From positions 1 through 33,795 of the forward strand of contig RFHA01000265.1 of assembly GCA_003696565.1 (NCBI GenBank): a stretch of 33,795 nucleotides of DNA, given 5' to 3'. This document shows, piece by piece, positions 1-8,851 of this stretch (the stretch's first letter is position 1; the number at the start of each line of letters is the position of its first letter). The notes under the pieces are model-generated. The model saw only the letters and a program-made list of their open reading frames with translations, did no database searches and was not told the origin of the DNA. Both the position numbers and the translations under genes were made by a program. This DNA comes from Chloroflexota bacterium (GTDB lineage Bacteria > Chloroflexota > Anaerolineae > Aggregatilineales > Phototrophicaceae).

Positions 1-1338
1 ATTTTGAAACCTCTTGGGTTGTTGTTTATATTGTTGATGTTGATAACCCCACTACATGCACAGGACTTTACAACAGATGGCGATGATTTGCAGGTCGTCA
101 GTGCAGAGGTTATCACAACAACTGATTTATTTGGTCAGACTGTGCAATTGATTCAGGGTGAAATCACAAACACAGGCGCAGTTGCTTATAGCAATATCAA
201 CATCTTTGCAGATTTGCTTAATGCAGATGGCGAGGTTATCGGTGAAGGTTTTGGCTTTCCAGTTAATGCCTGTGGTAGTGGGCTAGTACAAGATTTTGCC
301 TTACAACCGGAAGCTGTACAGCATTATAGCTTAACGATCGAGTTCTTTGGTGAGGAAAGTGAGATCGCTAGTATAGTGTTCTATCCAGAGGGTACACAAA
401 CCGAACCACAAACGCGGGAGCCAATGTCGATTGAGCATGTGATGCAAATTGATGACCAAGAAGTCGTATCTGTTGAATGGCTTGATGAGAACAAACTGCG
501 GTTTGGTGTAGGGTGTGATGCAGATGTATTTACATACCTAGATTGGTATGAGGCAGATTTGACCAGTGGCGAAGTAACAGCCATTGAACACCCTAATGCA
601 GATCGCATCACAGAGCAGTTTTTAGCAAACTTACGAATTGAAGACGAGTTTGAATACCGCCGTTCATTTTTGACTTTTGCACCACGCTCAGGGCGGGTTG
701 TGTTTCAATCAGCGGTTAATCACTTTTATACCGCCGCACCAGATGGAACCGGACGCGCATTTATTTGGGATAACATCTCACGGCATAGCTTGCATGGGAT
801 CATCTGGCAAGATAACGATGTATTCCTAGCATATTATTATGGAGCATATGGTGAGGATGTCTTGTACTTTACGGCAAGTGCAACAGCCGGGCGAATCAGC
901 CGTTCGATCTATATCGGCGCACCGTCAGAGATTGTGCCTGGGGTCAATACTTTTGGGACGCATGTCGTCATTGCCACAACCTTTGACGATATAACCGGCT
1001 ATTGGTATCGGCATGTGTTTCTAACAGATCGTGAATTGTTGTTTGAAACTGATGAATTGCCGGGGAATAATTGGCCCGCCCCAATTTATGAAGACGTGCT
1101 GACAGATGATCCAATTATCTATTTGGCGCGTCCTGTAGAAGGCGAGCCGCGTTTGCAATGCTTTAATATGGATACCGATACATTGACTGATCTTTCTGCC
1201 CTACCACTTGACCTAACAACCGATGACCGCGCATGGATGTGGCTTTCACCAGAAGGCAATCAGATCGCCTTGGCGCAGAACGGTATCCACAGTGGTCTAT
1301 GGGTCATTGATTTGACCGAGTTGCCACCGTGTGAATAA
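1..1338 (+). CDS. Exported beta-rich protein with FxLYD-like N-terminal domain, 5' end uncertain
   Basis: The reading frame is open to the left edge. A TTG at 4 could be the start, but no ribosome binding site can be seen because the window begins there, so the gene may be truncated. The N-terminus has a basic residue, a hydrophobic stretch and an AxA-like cleavage site (LHAQ), which indicates export by Sec; there is no lipobox Cys. Residues about 25-115 read like an FxLYD or CARDB-type beta-sandwich (pattern GEITNTGAVAYSNI). The remainder (about 140-444) is rich in short beta-strand patterns with Trp/Asp motifs, as in TolB/WD40-like propellers, and ends in a segment of the type seen in a last propeller blade (WLSPEGNQIALAQNG). 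No catalytic motif is visible. The function is unknown; an extracellular binding or structural role is inferred. A strong hairpin follows the stop. Confidence 0.6.
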   Translation: MLKPLGLLFILLMLITPLHAQDFTTDGDDLQVVSAEVITTTDLFGQTVQLIQGEITNTGAVAYSNINIFADLLNADGEVIGEGFGFPVNACGSGLVQDFALQPEAVQHYSLTIEFFGEESEIASIVFYPEGTQTEPQTREPMSIEHVMQIDDQEVVSVEWLDENKLRFGVGCDADVFTYLDWYEADLTSGEVTAIEHPNADRITEQFLANLRIEDEFEYRRSFLTFAPRSGRVVFQSAVNHFYTAAPDGTGRAFIWDNISRHSLHGIIWQDNDVFLAYYYGAYGEDVLYFTASATAGRISRSIYIGAPSEIVPGVNTFGTHVVIATTFDDITGYWYRHVFLTDRELLFETDELPGNNWPAPIYEDVLTDDPIIYLARPVEGEPRLQCFNMDTDTLTDLSALPLDLTTDDRAWMWLSPEGNQIALAQNGIHSGLWVIDLTELPPCE

Positions 1339-1350
1339 GAATACATTGCT

Positions 1351-1387
1351 AAATGCTCTCTCCTAATTATGATGAGAGAGCATTTTT
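1351..1387 (+). terminator. Rho-independent terminator
   Basis: A perfect 12-bp stem (1351-1362 with 1374-1385) has an 11-nt loop and is followed by a short T tract. It lies 12 bases after the stop of the first gene. Confidence 0.8.
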
Positions 1388-1541
1388 ACATCACGAGGAA
1401 AGATTTTTCGTCCAAAGCTTATCCAAAATTTAGATAGCTATGCTAAGATATAACATAACCTAACATCAAGAAAAACTTTCCCAAGTGGGTAAAGTCAGTT
1501 AAACTAATTTAAAGAACGTTGTAGTATGAGGAATTTTGAAG

Positions 1542-2117
1542 GTGTCGATTATTTTATTCATTATTGGTGCAGGCTTATTGGGAGTCGGTGCAGTTAAGCT
1601 AGGTAATATTCAGCTGGAAGGTGGGCGTGTTCGTGCAGCAGGCATCATATTGATGACTCCGTTTGTTGGGTATTTATTGCTGTTTCAAATCGTCAGTGGT
1701 TTAACAGGTGGGGATGAGGCTGCGCTAGGCTTTGTGAGTGTATTAGAATTTGGGGGAATTATCGCATCGGGAGCAATCGCCTATATGCTACTTTCCCGCG
1801 CGCCACAAAAGACCCGTGTCACCGTGTTACCCAAAACACGTCCAATCTCATCAACTAAAGCCGATGAGAAACCGACCACACCAGTTGAATCCACCTCACA
1901 ACCACAACCAAATCAAAGAGCAAAACCACGCCCCACCCATTTAAGGGACTACCCCACCATTATGACAACGGCAGAAGCCGCTCAATACCTCAATATGACC
2001 GAACAAGCTGTTTTAGAACTCATTGAGGAAGGCAAGCTCACCGCGGCACGTATCAACTATCGGTACCGGATTTCTCGCACTGTATTAGATGAGTTCATTA
2101 AGAAGCATAAAAATTAA
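1542..2117 (+). CDS. Membrane protein with C-terminal excisionase-type helix-turn-helix
   Basis: About 191 aa. I chose GTG 1542 because GAGGAA (1528-1533) lies 8 nt upstream; the in-frame TTG at 1536 would be only 2 nt from it. The N-terminal half has about three hydrophobic segments (roughly residues 2-20, 30-50 and 62-84). A Pro/Thr/Gln-rich linker of about 50 residues follows. The last 50 residues match the MerR-like excisionase DNA-binding fold (HTH_17): TAEAAQYLNMTEQAVLELIE, then a GKL turn, RYRIS, and a terminal helix VLDEFIKK. In soluble proteins this domain binds DNA (Xis, AlpA) or acts as an adaptor. Tethering it to the membrane suggests a membrane-bound regulator or DNA anchor, which is inference. 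It stands alone: no integrase or phage gene is adjacent. Confidence 0.8.
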   Translation: MSIILFIIGAGLLGVGAVKLGNIQLEGGRVRAAGIILMTPFVGYLLLFQIVSGLTGGDEAALGFVSVLEFGGIIASGAIAYMLLSRAPQKTRVTVLPKTRPISSTKADEKPTTPVESTSQPQPNQRAKPRPTHLRDYPTIMTTAEAAQYLNMTEQAVLELIEEGKLTAARINYRYRISRTVLDEFIKKHKN

Positions 2118-2125
2118 GGATGATA

Positions 2126-2157
2126 GGCAGATCTCCCTCTTTTGTGTAAGGTCTGCC
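2126..2157 (+). terminator. Possible weak terminator hairpin
   Basis: An 8-bp stem with one G-T wobble (2126-2133 with 2150-2157) has a 16-nt loop and lies 9 bases after the stop at 2117. It has no T tract, so termination is uncertain. Confidence 0.3.
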
Positions 2158-2304
2158 ACTCCTTGACGATTTTGAGCAGTTAAACAAAAGCTTTTTGTGC
2201 GCCACATGGCGAAAATATAATCCGCAAGTAAGCATGCCATCACGTTATTATCCGGCAGCAGCTAGACTGTCTATAACCCATCTCCTACTCACATGACGCA
2301 TTTC

Positions 2305-3300
2305 TCAAAACTTGACAATTTTTTGGGCAACACGCAACTGTTTCGGAAAAATAGGCAAAAATTCAATCAGGTTGTTGTATTTATCGTTGTTACCCACTTC
2401 TTGCAAATATCGGCGCAACACGCTGACCGTGCCAGGTAACAATGCCATACCTCGCGCCTTTTTCTCCATGAGCATGTAAGATTTATATTCACGCTCATCA
2501 ACATGATCTTCAAGATACATCGCCACAGCCGCAGATAAGAATAGTGTCGTAAACTGATCTTCCCAGGTGGGGTGCTGTGCCTTGAATTGATCATGCACAG
2601 GAAGATCGTTTTGCATAATCTCTTGTAATTGATCCATATGACTGCGCAGATAAGCTTTAATCAGAATACTACCAAAGCTAGTGATGGCAGCGCGATAGCT
2701 CTGTGTGATCATCGTTGGCTCATCATAGGGCCACGGCGGGCTATCCCCCCAAGCAAGTGGCGGTGGCACAATACAAATAATTTCATTGCGCAATTTAAAG
2801 ACAACATCATAAGCGGTCGGATAACTGATGTTGGGCATCAAGACCAGGTTATCCTCAATTTTACCCACGAACGGCTCAAAAAAAGGCTTGAGCATGACAT
2901 TCTTAAAAGCATGTGTTAATTGAAGATGTGCCTTATCCCATAAGGGTTGATCTTTTTCCCACAAGGTTTTTAGATCTGTGGCTTCATAAAAATCGCGCAA
3001 TTGAGCGTTAAAATTAGCTGGCACCCAGGGAGGTAAGGTAGGAATATCAAGCTGGGGCCAACTCATCAAAGATACCAGTGCGAATAACGCTTCTAGCGGT
3101 TGCCCCTGATCCAAATACGCTTGTATTGCCTGAACAGCCGGATGCTGTGTGTATTTGAGAAGATGTTTACGTGTAGCACGTGCATGGGCATGGGTGCCGT
3201 GCGGCTTTAATTTTTGGGATCGCTCAGGGTAGTCCGTCGCTGCCAAAACAGCCGACATCAACCGCACGCGCTCGTCTAATCTGACAATGACATCGCTCAT
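2305..3300 (-). CDS. Hypothetical protein, 331 aa
   Basis: ATG start at 3300, divergent from the glycosyltransferase at 3452. The product is soluble, without signal peptide or membrane segment. The N-terminus reads VRLDERVRLMSAVLAA, followed by a His/Arg-rich stretch (HGTHAHARATRKHL, about residues 34-47) and later a Trp/Pro-rich part (PPPLAWGDSPPWPYDEP, about 187-203). The opening (a VRLDERVRL strand, a helix, then a conserved HPAV) resembles my recollection of DUF4932 proteins, some of which have a zincin-like HExxH. Here I see no HExxH; the corresponding helix could be AAITSFGSILIKAYL. I do not recognise the family with certainty and assign no function. It is a single-gene unit with no partner on the same strand. 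Confidence 0.65.
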   Translation of the reverse strand: MSDVIVRLDERVRLMSAVLAATDYPERSQKLKPHGTHAHARATRKHLLKYTQHPAVQAIQAYLDQGQPLEALFALVSLMSWPQLDIPTLPPWVPANFNAQLRDFYEATDLKTLWEKDQPLWDKAHLQLTHAFKNVMLKPFFEPFVGKIEDNLVLMPNISYPTAYDVVFKLRNEIICIVPPPLAWGDSPPWPYDEPTMITQSYRAAITSFGSILIKAYLRSHMDQLQEIMQNDLPVHDQFKAQHPTWEDQFTTLFLSAAVAMYLEDHVDEREYKSYMLMEKKARGMALLPGTVSVLRRYLQEVGNNDKYNNLIEFLPIFPKQLRVAQKIVKF

Positions 3301-3451
3301 TGAATTTTTCCCGGCGTTTAAGATAAAAACAAACCTATTTTAAATCCCAATGGCGGTTGCGGCAACCCGATTAAGGGAGATTTAACCCAACGTCACTTTT
3401 CGGGCAAAGCCGTGTTATAGAGCATGAACAGCCAAAAAGGAAGTATTGACC

Positions 3452-4621
3452 ATGCGTGTTGCTTTATTTACCGAGACATTTTTACCCAAGCATGACGGTA
3501 TTGTCACAGTGATTTGCCTGCTGTTAGACCATCTTGCTAAACGGGGAATCGAATCAATCATCGTCGCACCCACCACTGCCGATAACCTAGGAGAACAAAT
3601 CACCCAATATGCCAACACGGAAGTCATTCGCGTACCAGGGGTGACCTTTCCGCTATATCCACAGTTAAAAGCAGGTCCGCCCACCTATGCCACCTATGAC
3701 CGACTAAAAGCATTTAAGCCGGATATTGCGCATATTATCCATCCGGTGCTCATTGGGGGGTTTGGTATTTTAATGGCAAAGAAATTAGGCATCCCAAACC
3801 TGACATCATTCCATCTGGATATTTCTCAAGTCATTAAACACTTTAAACTAGGTCCGGTCAGTATGGGGTTTTTAACCTCTCCCATTGATATGATGACACG
3901 CTTTATGTTTAACATGGCAGATTATACGCTGGCACCTTCCCGCTTAATTCAACGCAAGATGTTAGATATGGGCGTAACACGTGTGGGATTATGGAAACGA
4001 GGCGTAGACGCAGAACGCTTTCATCCACGTTATAAAAGCGAGGCAATGCGCTATGAACTTTCTGACGGGCACCCAGAAGATACCCTACTCATCTATGTTG
4101 GCAGGCTCAGCCCAGAAAAACAAGTCACCCAACTGCGTGCCGCCCTAGAACAAATCCCTGGCACACGCCTGGCAATCATCGGTAACGGACCATATGAGCA
4201 AGAATTGCGGCAATATTTCGCAGGTTATCCGGTCAAATTTATGGGGCAGATGACTGGCGAGCCACTTTCTCAAGCATATGCCAGTGGGGATATTTTCACA
4301 TTTGCGTCCGCATCAGAGACATTTGGGCTAGTGGTGACTGAAGCAATGGCAGCCGGCTTACCAGTCGTGTCATCACGAGTGGGCGGTATCCCGGATGTCG
4401 TGCAAGAAGGCGTAACCGGTTACACGTTCGAGGTAAACGATGTGGCTGGTTTGGTCGCAGGGGTGCGGCAGATTGCCAGTGATAAAACAAAAATGCAGCA
4501 GATGAGCAAGGCAGCACGAGCATATGCCGAAACACAAACCTGGGAGGCGATGATGGATGAAGTGATCGATCATTATGCCCGCTTAATAGAAGTACACCAG
4601 CGAACTTTACAATTGATCTAA
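3452..4621 (+). CDS. Glycosyltransferase family 4 (GT-B fold)
   Basis: 389 aa. ATG 3452 is chosen over an upstream in-frame TTG (3446) because AAGGAAG (3437-3443) is 8 nt before it. The N-terminus MRVALFTETFLPKHDGIVTV is the acceptor-site strand and loop typical of SqdX/MgtA-like GT4 enzymes, which use a nucleotide-sugar donor to glycosylate lipids such as diacylglycerol at the cytoplasmic membrane. The C-terminal Rossmann domain shows YVGRLSPEKQV (strand and donor-binding Lys, about residues 212-222), then IGNGPYEQEL, and the EX7E donor motif ETFGLVVTEAMAAGLPVV followed by GGIPDVV. A glycolipid role is inferred from the SqdX/MgtA resemblance; exact sugar and acceptor cannot be read. It opens a same-strand cluster with the phosphatase-fold protein, lspA and a lipoprotein. 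Confidence 0.9.
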   Translation: MRVALFTETFLPKHDGIVTVICLLLDHLAKRGIESIIVAPTTADNLGEQITQYANTEVIRVPGVTFPLYPQLKAGPPTYATYDRLKAFKPDIAHIIHPVLIGGFGILMAKKLGIPNLTSFHLDISQVIKHFKLGPVSMGFLTSPIDMMTRFMFNMADYTLAPSRLIQRKMLDMGVTRVGLWKRGVDAERFHPRYKSEAMRYELSDGHPEDTLLIYVGRLSPEKQVTQLRAALEQIPGTRLAIIGNGPYEQELRQYFAGYPVKFMGQMTGEPLSQAYASGDIFTFASASETFGLVVTEAMAAGLPVVSSRVGGIPDVVQEGVTGYTFEVNDVAGLVAGVRQIASDKTKMQQMSKAARAYAETQTWEAMMDEVIDHYARLIEVHQRTLQLI

Positions 4622-4667
4622 AATTTCCTTATTTCTTATGCCCCAAAACTAGGCTAATATAGTGGGC

Positions 4668-5666
4668 ATGACAATATCAACGAGTTCTAACAACACGCCA
4701 CCGCTAACCAACCGTGTGGTGGCTTTTCTATGTAATGTGTATCTCATCAGTATGGTGAGCTACCTAATCCTACGGTTGATCTTTACTGATACAACCTGGT
4801 GGTTAGCGTTGCTCAACGCTTTTGCGATTTATACGTTCTCTCCAATATTAGTGCTGCTGCCAATAGCGTTTATGCTGCGTTTGTGGCAAACAGCAGGACG
4901 GCTGAGCATTTTAGCGTTACTTGGGGTTATCTGGTTCGGTCCGTTCTTTCAACCACCACATACCCAACTTCCCAGTGGTGGCACTGTATTAACTCTTGTG
5001 ACATTTAACGCTTGGGGAAATAACAACACACAGCCAGATCAAGCAGTAGACTGGTTGATGCAGCAAGACGCAGATATCATTCTTTTACAGGAATATACCC
5101 CACTTATTGGAGAAAAGCTTGACTATCCAGAACACGCGATGAACGCCGGCTTACATCTTTTCTCGCGCTATCCAATTGTTGAATCAAGCGATGTGAATGG
5201 TCATCAGCGGGTTGTCTTAGACATAAATGAACAGCAAATCGCAATCTATCACGTGCATTTAGCCTATCCGTTAGATCATCCGCCCCGTTTTGAACTCCCG
5301 TTACTACGTACCATCAGCCGCTACGATGAAACCGAGCGCAATCAACAAATTAAGGCTCTACTACAAACCCTAAAAGACGAAACATTGCCATTTATCGTAG
5401 GGGGGGATTTTAACATGAGCCAGCATTCACTTATCTATAGTGATTTGGCGTTACTCATGGGAGATAGCTTCCGCAGTACAAATACCGGGTTAGGGGCAAC
5501 ATGGTCAACTCAAATGCCGTTCCCTACCCTGCGGTTAGATTATATTTGGCATCAACGAACGATCCACGCCCTAAAAACCAATGTTGGTCCAAATCTAGGG
5601 AGCGATCATCTGCCACTGGTTGCTTGGTTAGAATTACCAACCACCACACCAGTGCAACAAGATTGA
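4668..5666 (+). CDS. Membrane-anchored endonuclease/exonuclease/phosphatase family protein
   Basis: 332 aa. ATG 4668 is preferred to the in-frame GTG at 4662; no strong ribosome binding site is seen for either. The first about 100 residues contain two to three hydrophobic segments, placing the catalytic domain probably outside the membrane. The EEP (DNase I/sphingomyelinase-like) metal-dependent hydrolase motifs follow in order: TFNAWGNN, the metal-binding Glu in ILLQEY, VHLAYP, GGDFN, RLDYIW and finally GSDHLPL with the catalytic Asp-His. All key positions are kept, so the enzyme should be active on a phosphodiester or phosphomonoester. The family includes nucleases, phosphoinositide phosphatases and sphingomyelinases; the substrate cannot be read. 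It lies 46 bases after the glycosyltransferase and 25 bases before lspA. Confidence 0.85.
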   Translation: MTISTSSNNTPPLTNRVVAFLCNVYLISMVSYLILRLIFTDTTWWLALLNAFAIYTFSPILVLLPIAFMLRLWQTAGRLSILALLGVIWFGPFFQPPHTQLPSGGTVLTLVTFNAWGNNNTQPDQAVDWLMQQDADIILLQEYTPLIGEKLDYPEHAMNAGLHLFSRYPIVESSDVNGHQRVVLDINEQQIAIYHVHLAYPLDHPPRFELPLLRTISRYDETERNQQIKALLQTLKDETLPFIVGGDFNMSQHSLIYSDLALLMGDSFRSTNTGLGATWSTQMPFPTLRLDYIWHQRTIHALKTNVGPNLGSDHLPLVAWLELPTTTPVQQD

Positions 5667-5691
5667 AAACATAATCCATAAACGAGGAACA

Positions 5692-6216
5692 ATGAGACGA
5701 CGTTGGCTACAGTTATTTTTGTTATCGTTGATAGTTTTTTCACTAGATCAACTCAGTAAAGAGTGGATTATCCAAAACCTAGCACGTTATGAATCAATCG
5801 AGCCGATCCCCGCATTAGGGGCTTATTTCCGGTTTACTCATAGTTATAACACTGGTGCAGCATTTGGAATTTTCCCAAATGCGAGTGATGCGTTTTTGCT
5901 GCTTTCGATTGTTATTGTTGCTGGAATGATGTGGTTTTATCCACGTGTGCCAGATGCCGGGTGGATCACTAGGATAGGGATAGGATTGGTATGTGGCGGG
6001 GCATTAGGGAATATCGTTGATCGCATCCGCCACGGGCATGTCACCGATTTTATTCACTATATCATTCCCAATGTCACCTCAAATATCTCCAACATAGCCG
6101 ATCATGCCATTGTTTTGGGTGTCATTTTCATTATCATTGATAATTGGCGGTTAGAGCGTATGACCAAACAGCAAAAAGAGCAACACACCACACAGGCTGA
6201 TGAAAACAGCATATAA
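5692..6216 (+). CDS. lspA: Lipoprotein signal peptidase (signal peptidase II)
   Basis: 174 aa, the usual LspA length. It cleaves prolipoprotein signal peptides before the diacylglyceryl-modified Cys, inside the membrane. The sequence shows four hydrophobic segments and the conserved blocks: DQLSKEW (Asp19), the NTGAAFGIF block (residues 53-61), GNIVDRIRHGHVTDFI (catalytic Asp110) and NIADHAI (catalytic Asp137). Start ATG 5692 has GAGG a few bases upstream. The C-terminal tail after the last helix is polar and unremarkable. The next gene, 37 bases downstream, encodes a lipoprotein that would itself be a substrate. Confidence 0.97.
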   Translation: MRRRWLQLFLLSLIVFSLDQLSKEWIIQNLARYESIEPIPALGAYFRFTHSYNTGAAFGIFPNASDAFLLLSIVIVAGMMWFYPRVPDAGWITRIGIGLVCGGALGNIVDRIRHGHVTDFIHYIIPNVTSNISNIADHAIVLGVIFIIIDNWRLERMTKQQKEQHTTQADENSI

Positions 6217-6253
6217 TATAAGCAATGCCTTCAAAATAAAGGAGTATAACAGC

Positions 6254-6820
6254 ATGTTTAAGAGAATCAGTCTTGTGCTTTTAATGCTGATTATGGCGGG
6301 CTGCCAAGCAACTGGTGACTCAAAAGATGATGCCGCCGCTGCGCAAAGTTTTTTCCCTGATTTAGCCGGTTATACCGTTTCTAATACCGATAACATTCAG
6401 GATGCTATCACCACCACACTGACCGGTGCTGGGATTAGCACTGGTAACCTGTTAGCAACCGGTGTCATTCTTCAAGTTGATAATTTTATAGATTGTTATC
6501 GTGAAGTTGGTGCATTTGATGCACGGATTTACGTAGAAGACCCCAGTGCAGACATGATCCAAGAAGGATTGCGTCCCCCACGTGCTGGCGTATTAGTCAT
6601 TATCAACCAAGATCGCGCGATTGAGAACTTGCTACCGTGTTTAACACAACCGCCAAGTGTGTCTGATGCCTTTAGCGCACAGGCTGCACAGCCACAACCG
6701 TGTTTTGGTAACGGGGAATTTCAATTTGAGGGGGATACAATCCGCTATATTTACGCCGCAACAGATCGACCGTTGTGTGCTGCCTGGGAATCACACTTTA
6801 TGACCTACAAAACAGGCTAA
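6254..6820 (+). CDS. Putative lipoprotein of unknown function
   Basis: About 188 aa. An upstream in-frame ATG at 6200 would overlap lspA and place a polar stretch before the signal peptide. ATG 6254 is preceded by AAGGAG (6239-6244), so it is the likely start. The N-terminus MFKRISLVLLMLIMAGC is a lipoprotein signal with Cys17 as the lipidated residue; Met at -3 is slightly unusual. The mature part starts with a polar linker and holds three further Cys (in DCYREV, LLPCLTQ and QPCFGNG) plus one near the end (LCAAWESHF), which could form two disulfides outside the membrane. I recognise no family. Its position behind lspA suggests co-expression, not a direct functional link. Confidence 0.75.
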   Translation: MFKRISLVLLMLIMAGCQATGDSKDDAAAAQSFFPDLAGYTVSNTDNIQDAITTTLTGAGISTGNLLATGVILQVDNFIDCYREVGAFDARIYVEDPSADMIQEGLRPPRAGVLVIINQDRAIENLLPCLTQPPSVSDAFSAQAAQPQPCFGNGEFQFEGDTIRYIYAATDRPLCAAWESHFMTYKTG

Positions 6821-6868
6821 CACCGCCTTTTAGGGGATCATCTCATAGCAAATCCTAGGGTAGATACC

Positions 6869-6894
6869 TTGCCGGGGGATTTATCCCTTGGCAA
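6869..6894 (+). repeat. Palindromic hairpin between lipoprotein and glycosidase genes
   Basis: An 11-bp stem including two G-U wobbles (6869-6879 with 6884-6894) closes on the loop TTTA. The wobbles pair only in plus-strand RNA, so it is best read as an RNA hairpin: either the end of the lipoprotein transcript (no T tract) or the 5' leader of the next gene. A close relative of its left arm and loop lies at 13965-13984. Confidence 0.5.
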
Positions 6895-6924
6895 ATATAA
6901 CGGTAGTAATCTGATAGGCTGACA

Positions 6925-8850
6925 ATGAGACAATTATTGATTATTTTGCCCATCCTGTTGATCTTTAGCTTGCCGCTTGATTCACAAACCGATAGCTACA
7001 TCCGTGCAGATCGTCTTGGTATTACACATATTTCGTCTGGCGCAGTAGAAACGCCAGAAACACGCTATCAACAGGCATTGATGCTAGGGGCTGGTTGGAA
7101 TCGATTCCCAATTTATTGGCAATGGGCAGAAACAGCACCAGGTGAGTGGGACTGGTCACGGTTTGATCGGCAGATTACCAATGATCTACGATTTGGGTTA
7201 CAAATCAACGCGATCCTCATTGGCAGACCGGATTTTTATGCAGATGGCGAACGCATACAAGGGATGTATGAGCCAATTTTTGCCGATGGCACCGATATAC
7301 CCGCTGCTGGCAAAGCTCTGAACCCCAATAATCCTTGGGGCGTTTATGTCGCACAAGTTGTTAATCGTTATAAACCAGGCGGAGAATTAGCCCGCAGTGG
7401 TAACATCCCGTTGGGTAGCGGCATTCGCGTTTGGGAAATATGGAATGAGCCGGATTTTGAAAACTTTTGGCGTGGGACAGACCGCGATTATGCCCGATTA
7501 CTCAAAATCTCATACATTGTTATCAAACGTGTTGACCCTTCCGCACAAGTGATGTTTGGAGGATTATTATACCCAAACGGTGAATCTAACTTCCTGGCAC
7601 AAGTTTTGAACATTTATGCCAATGACCCCAGCGCGCCAGAAAACAATTGGTTTATGGACTTAGTCGCAGTACATGCCTATAACGATCCCTGGCGTAGTGC
7701 CTGGTTGACAATATACGCCCGTCAAACCATGATTGCTTTTGGGTTTAACCGTCCGATTTGGATTAATGAAAGTGGTGTGCCCGTTTGGGATGATTATCCT
7801 GGACCAACATGGCAACCAGAGAGCCAACGCTATGCAACATTAGAACAACAAGCGTGGTATTATATCCAAAGTGCGGCATATGGCTGGTCAGAAGGGGCGG
7901 ATAAAATATTCTTCCATCAGCTTTATGACGATTGCGGCGACCAACCCGCTGGTACAGACTTCTTCCCACATAATGGCAGTTTATGCACCGGAGATAACAT
8001 CTGTTATGGAGATGCTCATGGTCTGTTCCGTAACCTGAGCACCTCTCAATGTTTTAGTCATCACCCAAGCCCTGGTACAGCACGCCCAGCCGCTCGCGCA
8101 TTTCGCTTATTGGCAGAAGTTTTTGGTAGAGAACCGTTTGAAAATGGCGATCAAGTTTATGTCGATGATCGTTTTGTCACCATCACATTTGACCGTCCAC
8201 GTACCAATGAGCGCATCACCGTGATGTGGAATCGTCGATTGGAAGAAGCCACCCTCACCTGGCAAGCAGTTGGACAAAATGGTCAACTCATTTCATTAGA
8301 CGGCAGTACGCTTATTGAACCAGACGCAGCTGGTAATTATCAGATTACTTTGTTAGCGGCAATTCCAGATGTTGACCGCAGCAGTTCTGATTTTGGCGGT
8401 GTGGCAATTGGCGGTCCGCCGTTAATTTTAATTGAGCAACGCACTAGCAATATCCGCCCGGTTGAGGTCGATTTAGAGTCGATTGAAGTTGAAGGCACAT
8501 CACCGACAGTGACACCTGTACCCACTTCCGTAGCACCCCGTCCCACTGTGAACCCAGCGGATGACATAACACCACCGGTTGCCGTCGTGTTAGCCTTACC
8601 AGAAACCAGCCCGCCAGATTTCACCGTCACCTGGGAAGGGCAAGATAACAGCGGGATTGCCAGTTATTTGATCTGGGTGCGCATTGATGAAGGCGAATGG
8701 ACCCCCTGGCTCAATACAGAAGCCACCAGTGCTATCTTCAACGGTGAACCTGGCAGACGTTATGAATTCGCCGCATGGGCACAAGACTTAGCCGGTAACT
8801 GGTCTGAAAATATCAACCTGCAAGCACAAGCCAACACACAAGTAGAATAG
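6925..8850 (+). CDS. Secreted clan-A glycoside hydrolase-like protein
   Basis: 641 aa with a Sec signal peptide (MRQLLIILPILLIFSLPLDS) and no lipobox. The TIM-barrel part (about 25-400) shows the clan-A hallmarks: WEIWNEPDF with Glu175 as probable acid/base, HAYNDPW after strand 6, and WINESGVPVWDD with Glu282 as probable nucleophile. Closest in style are GH39/GH5-like proteins. After the barrel comes a beta domain (about 400-515), a Pro/Thr linker (about 525-550) and a C-terminal fibronectin-III-like domain ending at 641 (WEGQDNSGIASYLIWVRIDE). It should hydrolyse or bind a polysaccharide outside the cell; the substrate is unknown. Its stop is one base from the stop of the convergent chelatase gene, so no separate terminator fits between them. 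Confidence 0.85.
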   Translation: MRQLLIILPILLIFSLPLDSQTDSYIRADRLGITHISSGAVETPETRYQQALMLGAGWNRFPIYWQWAETAPGEWDWSRFDRQITNDLRFGLQINAILIGRPDFYADGERIQGMYEPIFADGTDIPAAGKALNPNNPWGVYVAQVVNRYKPGGELARSGNIPLGSGIRVWEIWNEPDFENFWRGTDRDYARLLKISYIVIKRVDPSAQVMFGGLLYPNGESNFLAQVLNIYANDPSAPENNWFMDLVAVHAYNDPWRSAWLTIYARQTMIAFGFNRPIWINESGVPVWDDYPGPTWQPESQRYATLEQQAWYYIQSAAYGWSEGADKIFFHQLYDDCGDQPAGTDFFPHNGSLCTGDNICYGDAHGLFRNLSTSQCFSHHPSPGTARPAARAFRLLAEVFGREPFENGDQVYVDDRFVTITFDRPRTNERITVMWNRRLEEATLTWQAVGQNGQLISLDGSTLIEPDAAGNYQITLLAAIPDVDRSSSDFGGVAIGGPPLILIEQRTSNIRPVEVDLESIEVEGTSPTVTPVPTSVAPRPTVNPADDITPPVAVVLALPETSPPDFTVTWEGQDNSGIASYLIWVRIDEGEWTPWLNTEATSAIFNGEPGRRYEFAAWAQDLAGNWSENINLQAQANTQVE

Positions 8851-8851
8851 C

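Noticed and set aside
3361-3400. GGGAGATTTAACCC as a third copy of the 6869 element
   Set aside because: Only a short core resembles it and the flanking arms do not match.
6200-6253. Upstream in-frame ATG for the lipoprotein gene overlapping lspA
   Set aside because: It would put 18 polar residues before the lipoprotein signal. ATG 6254 has a good AAGGAG site.
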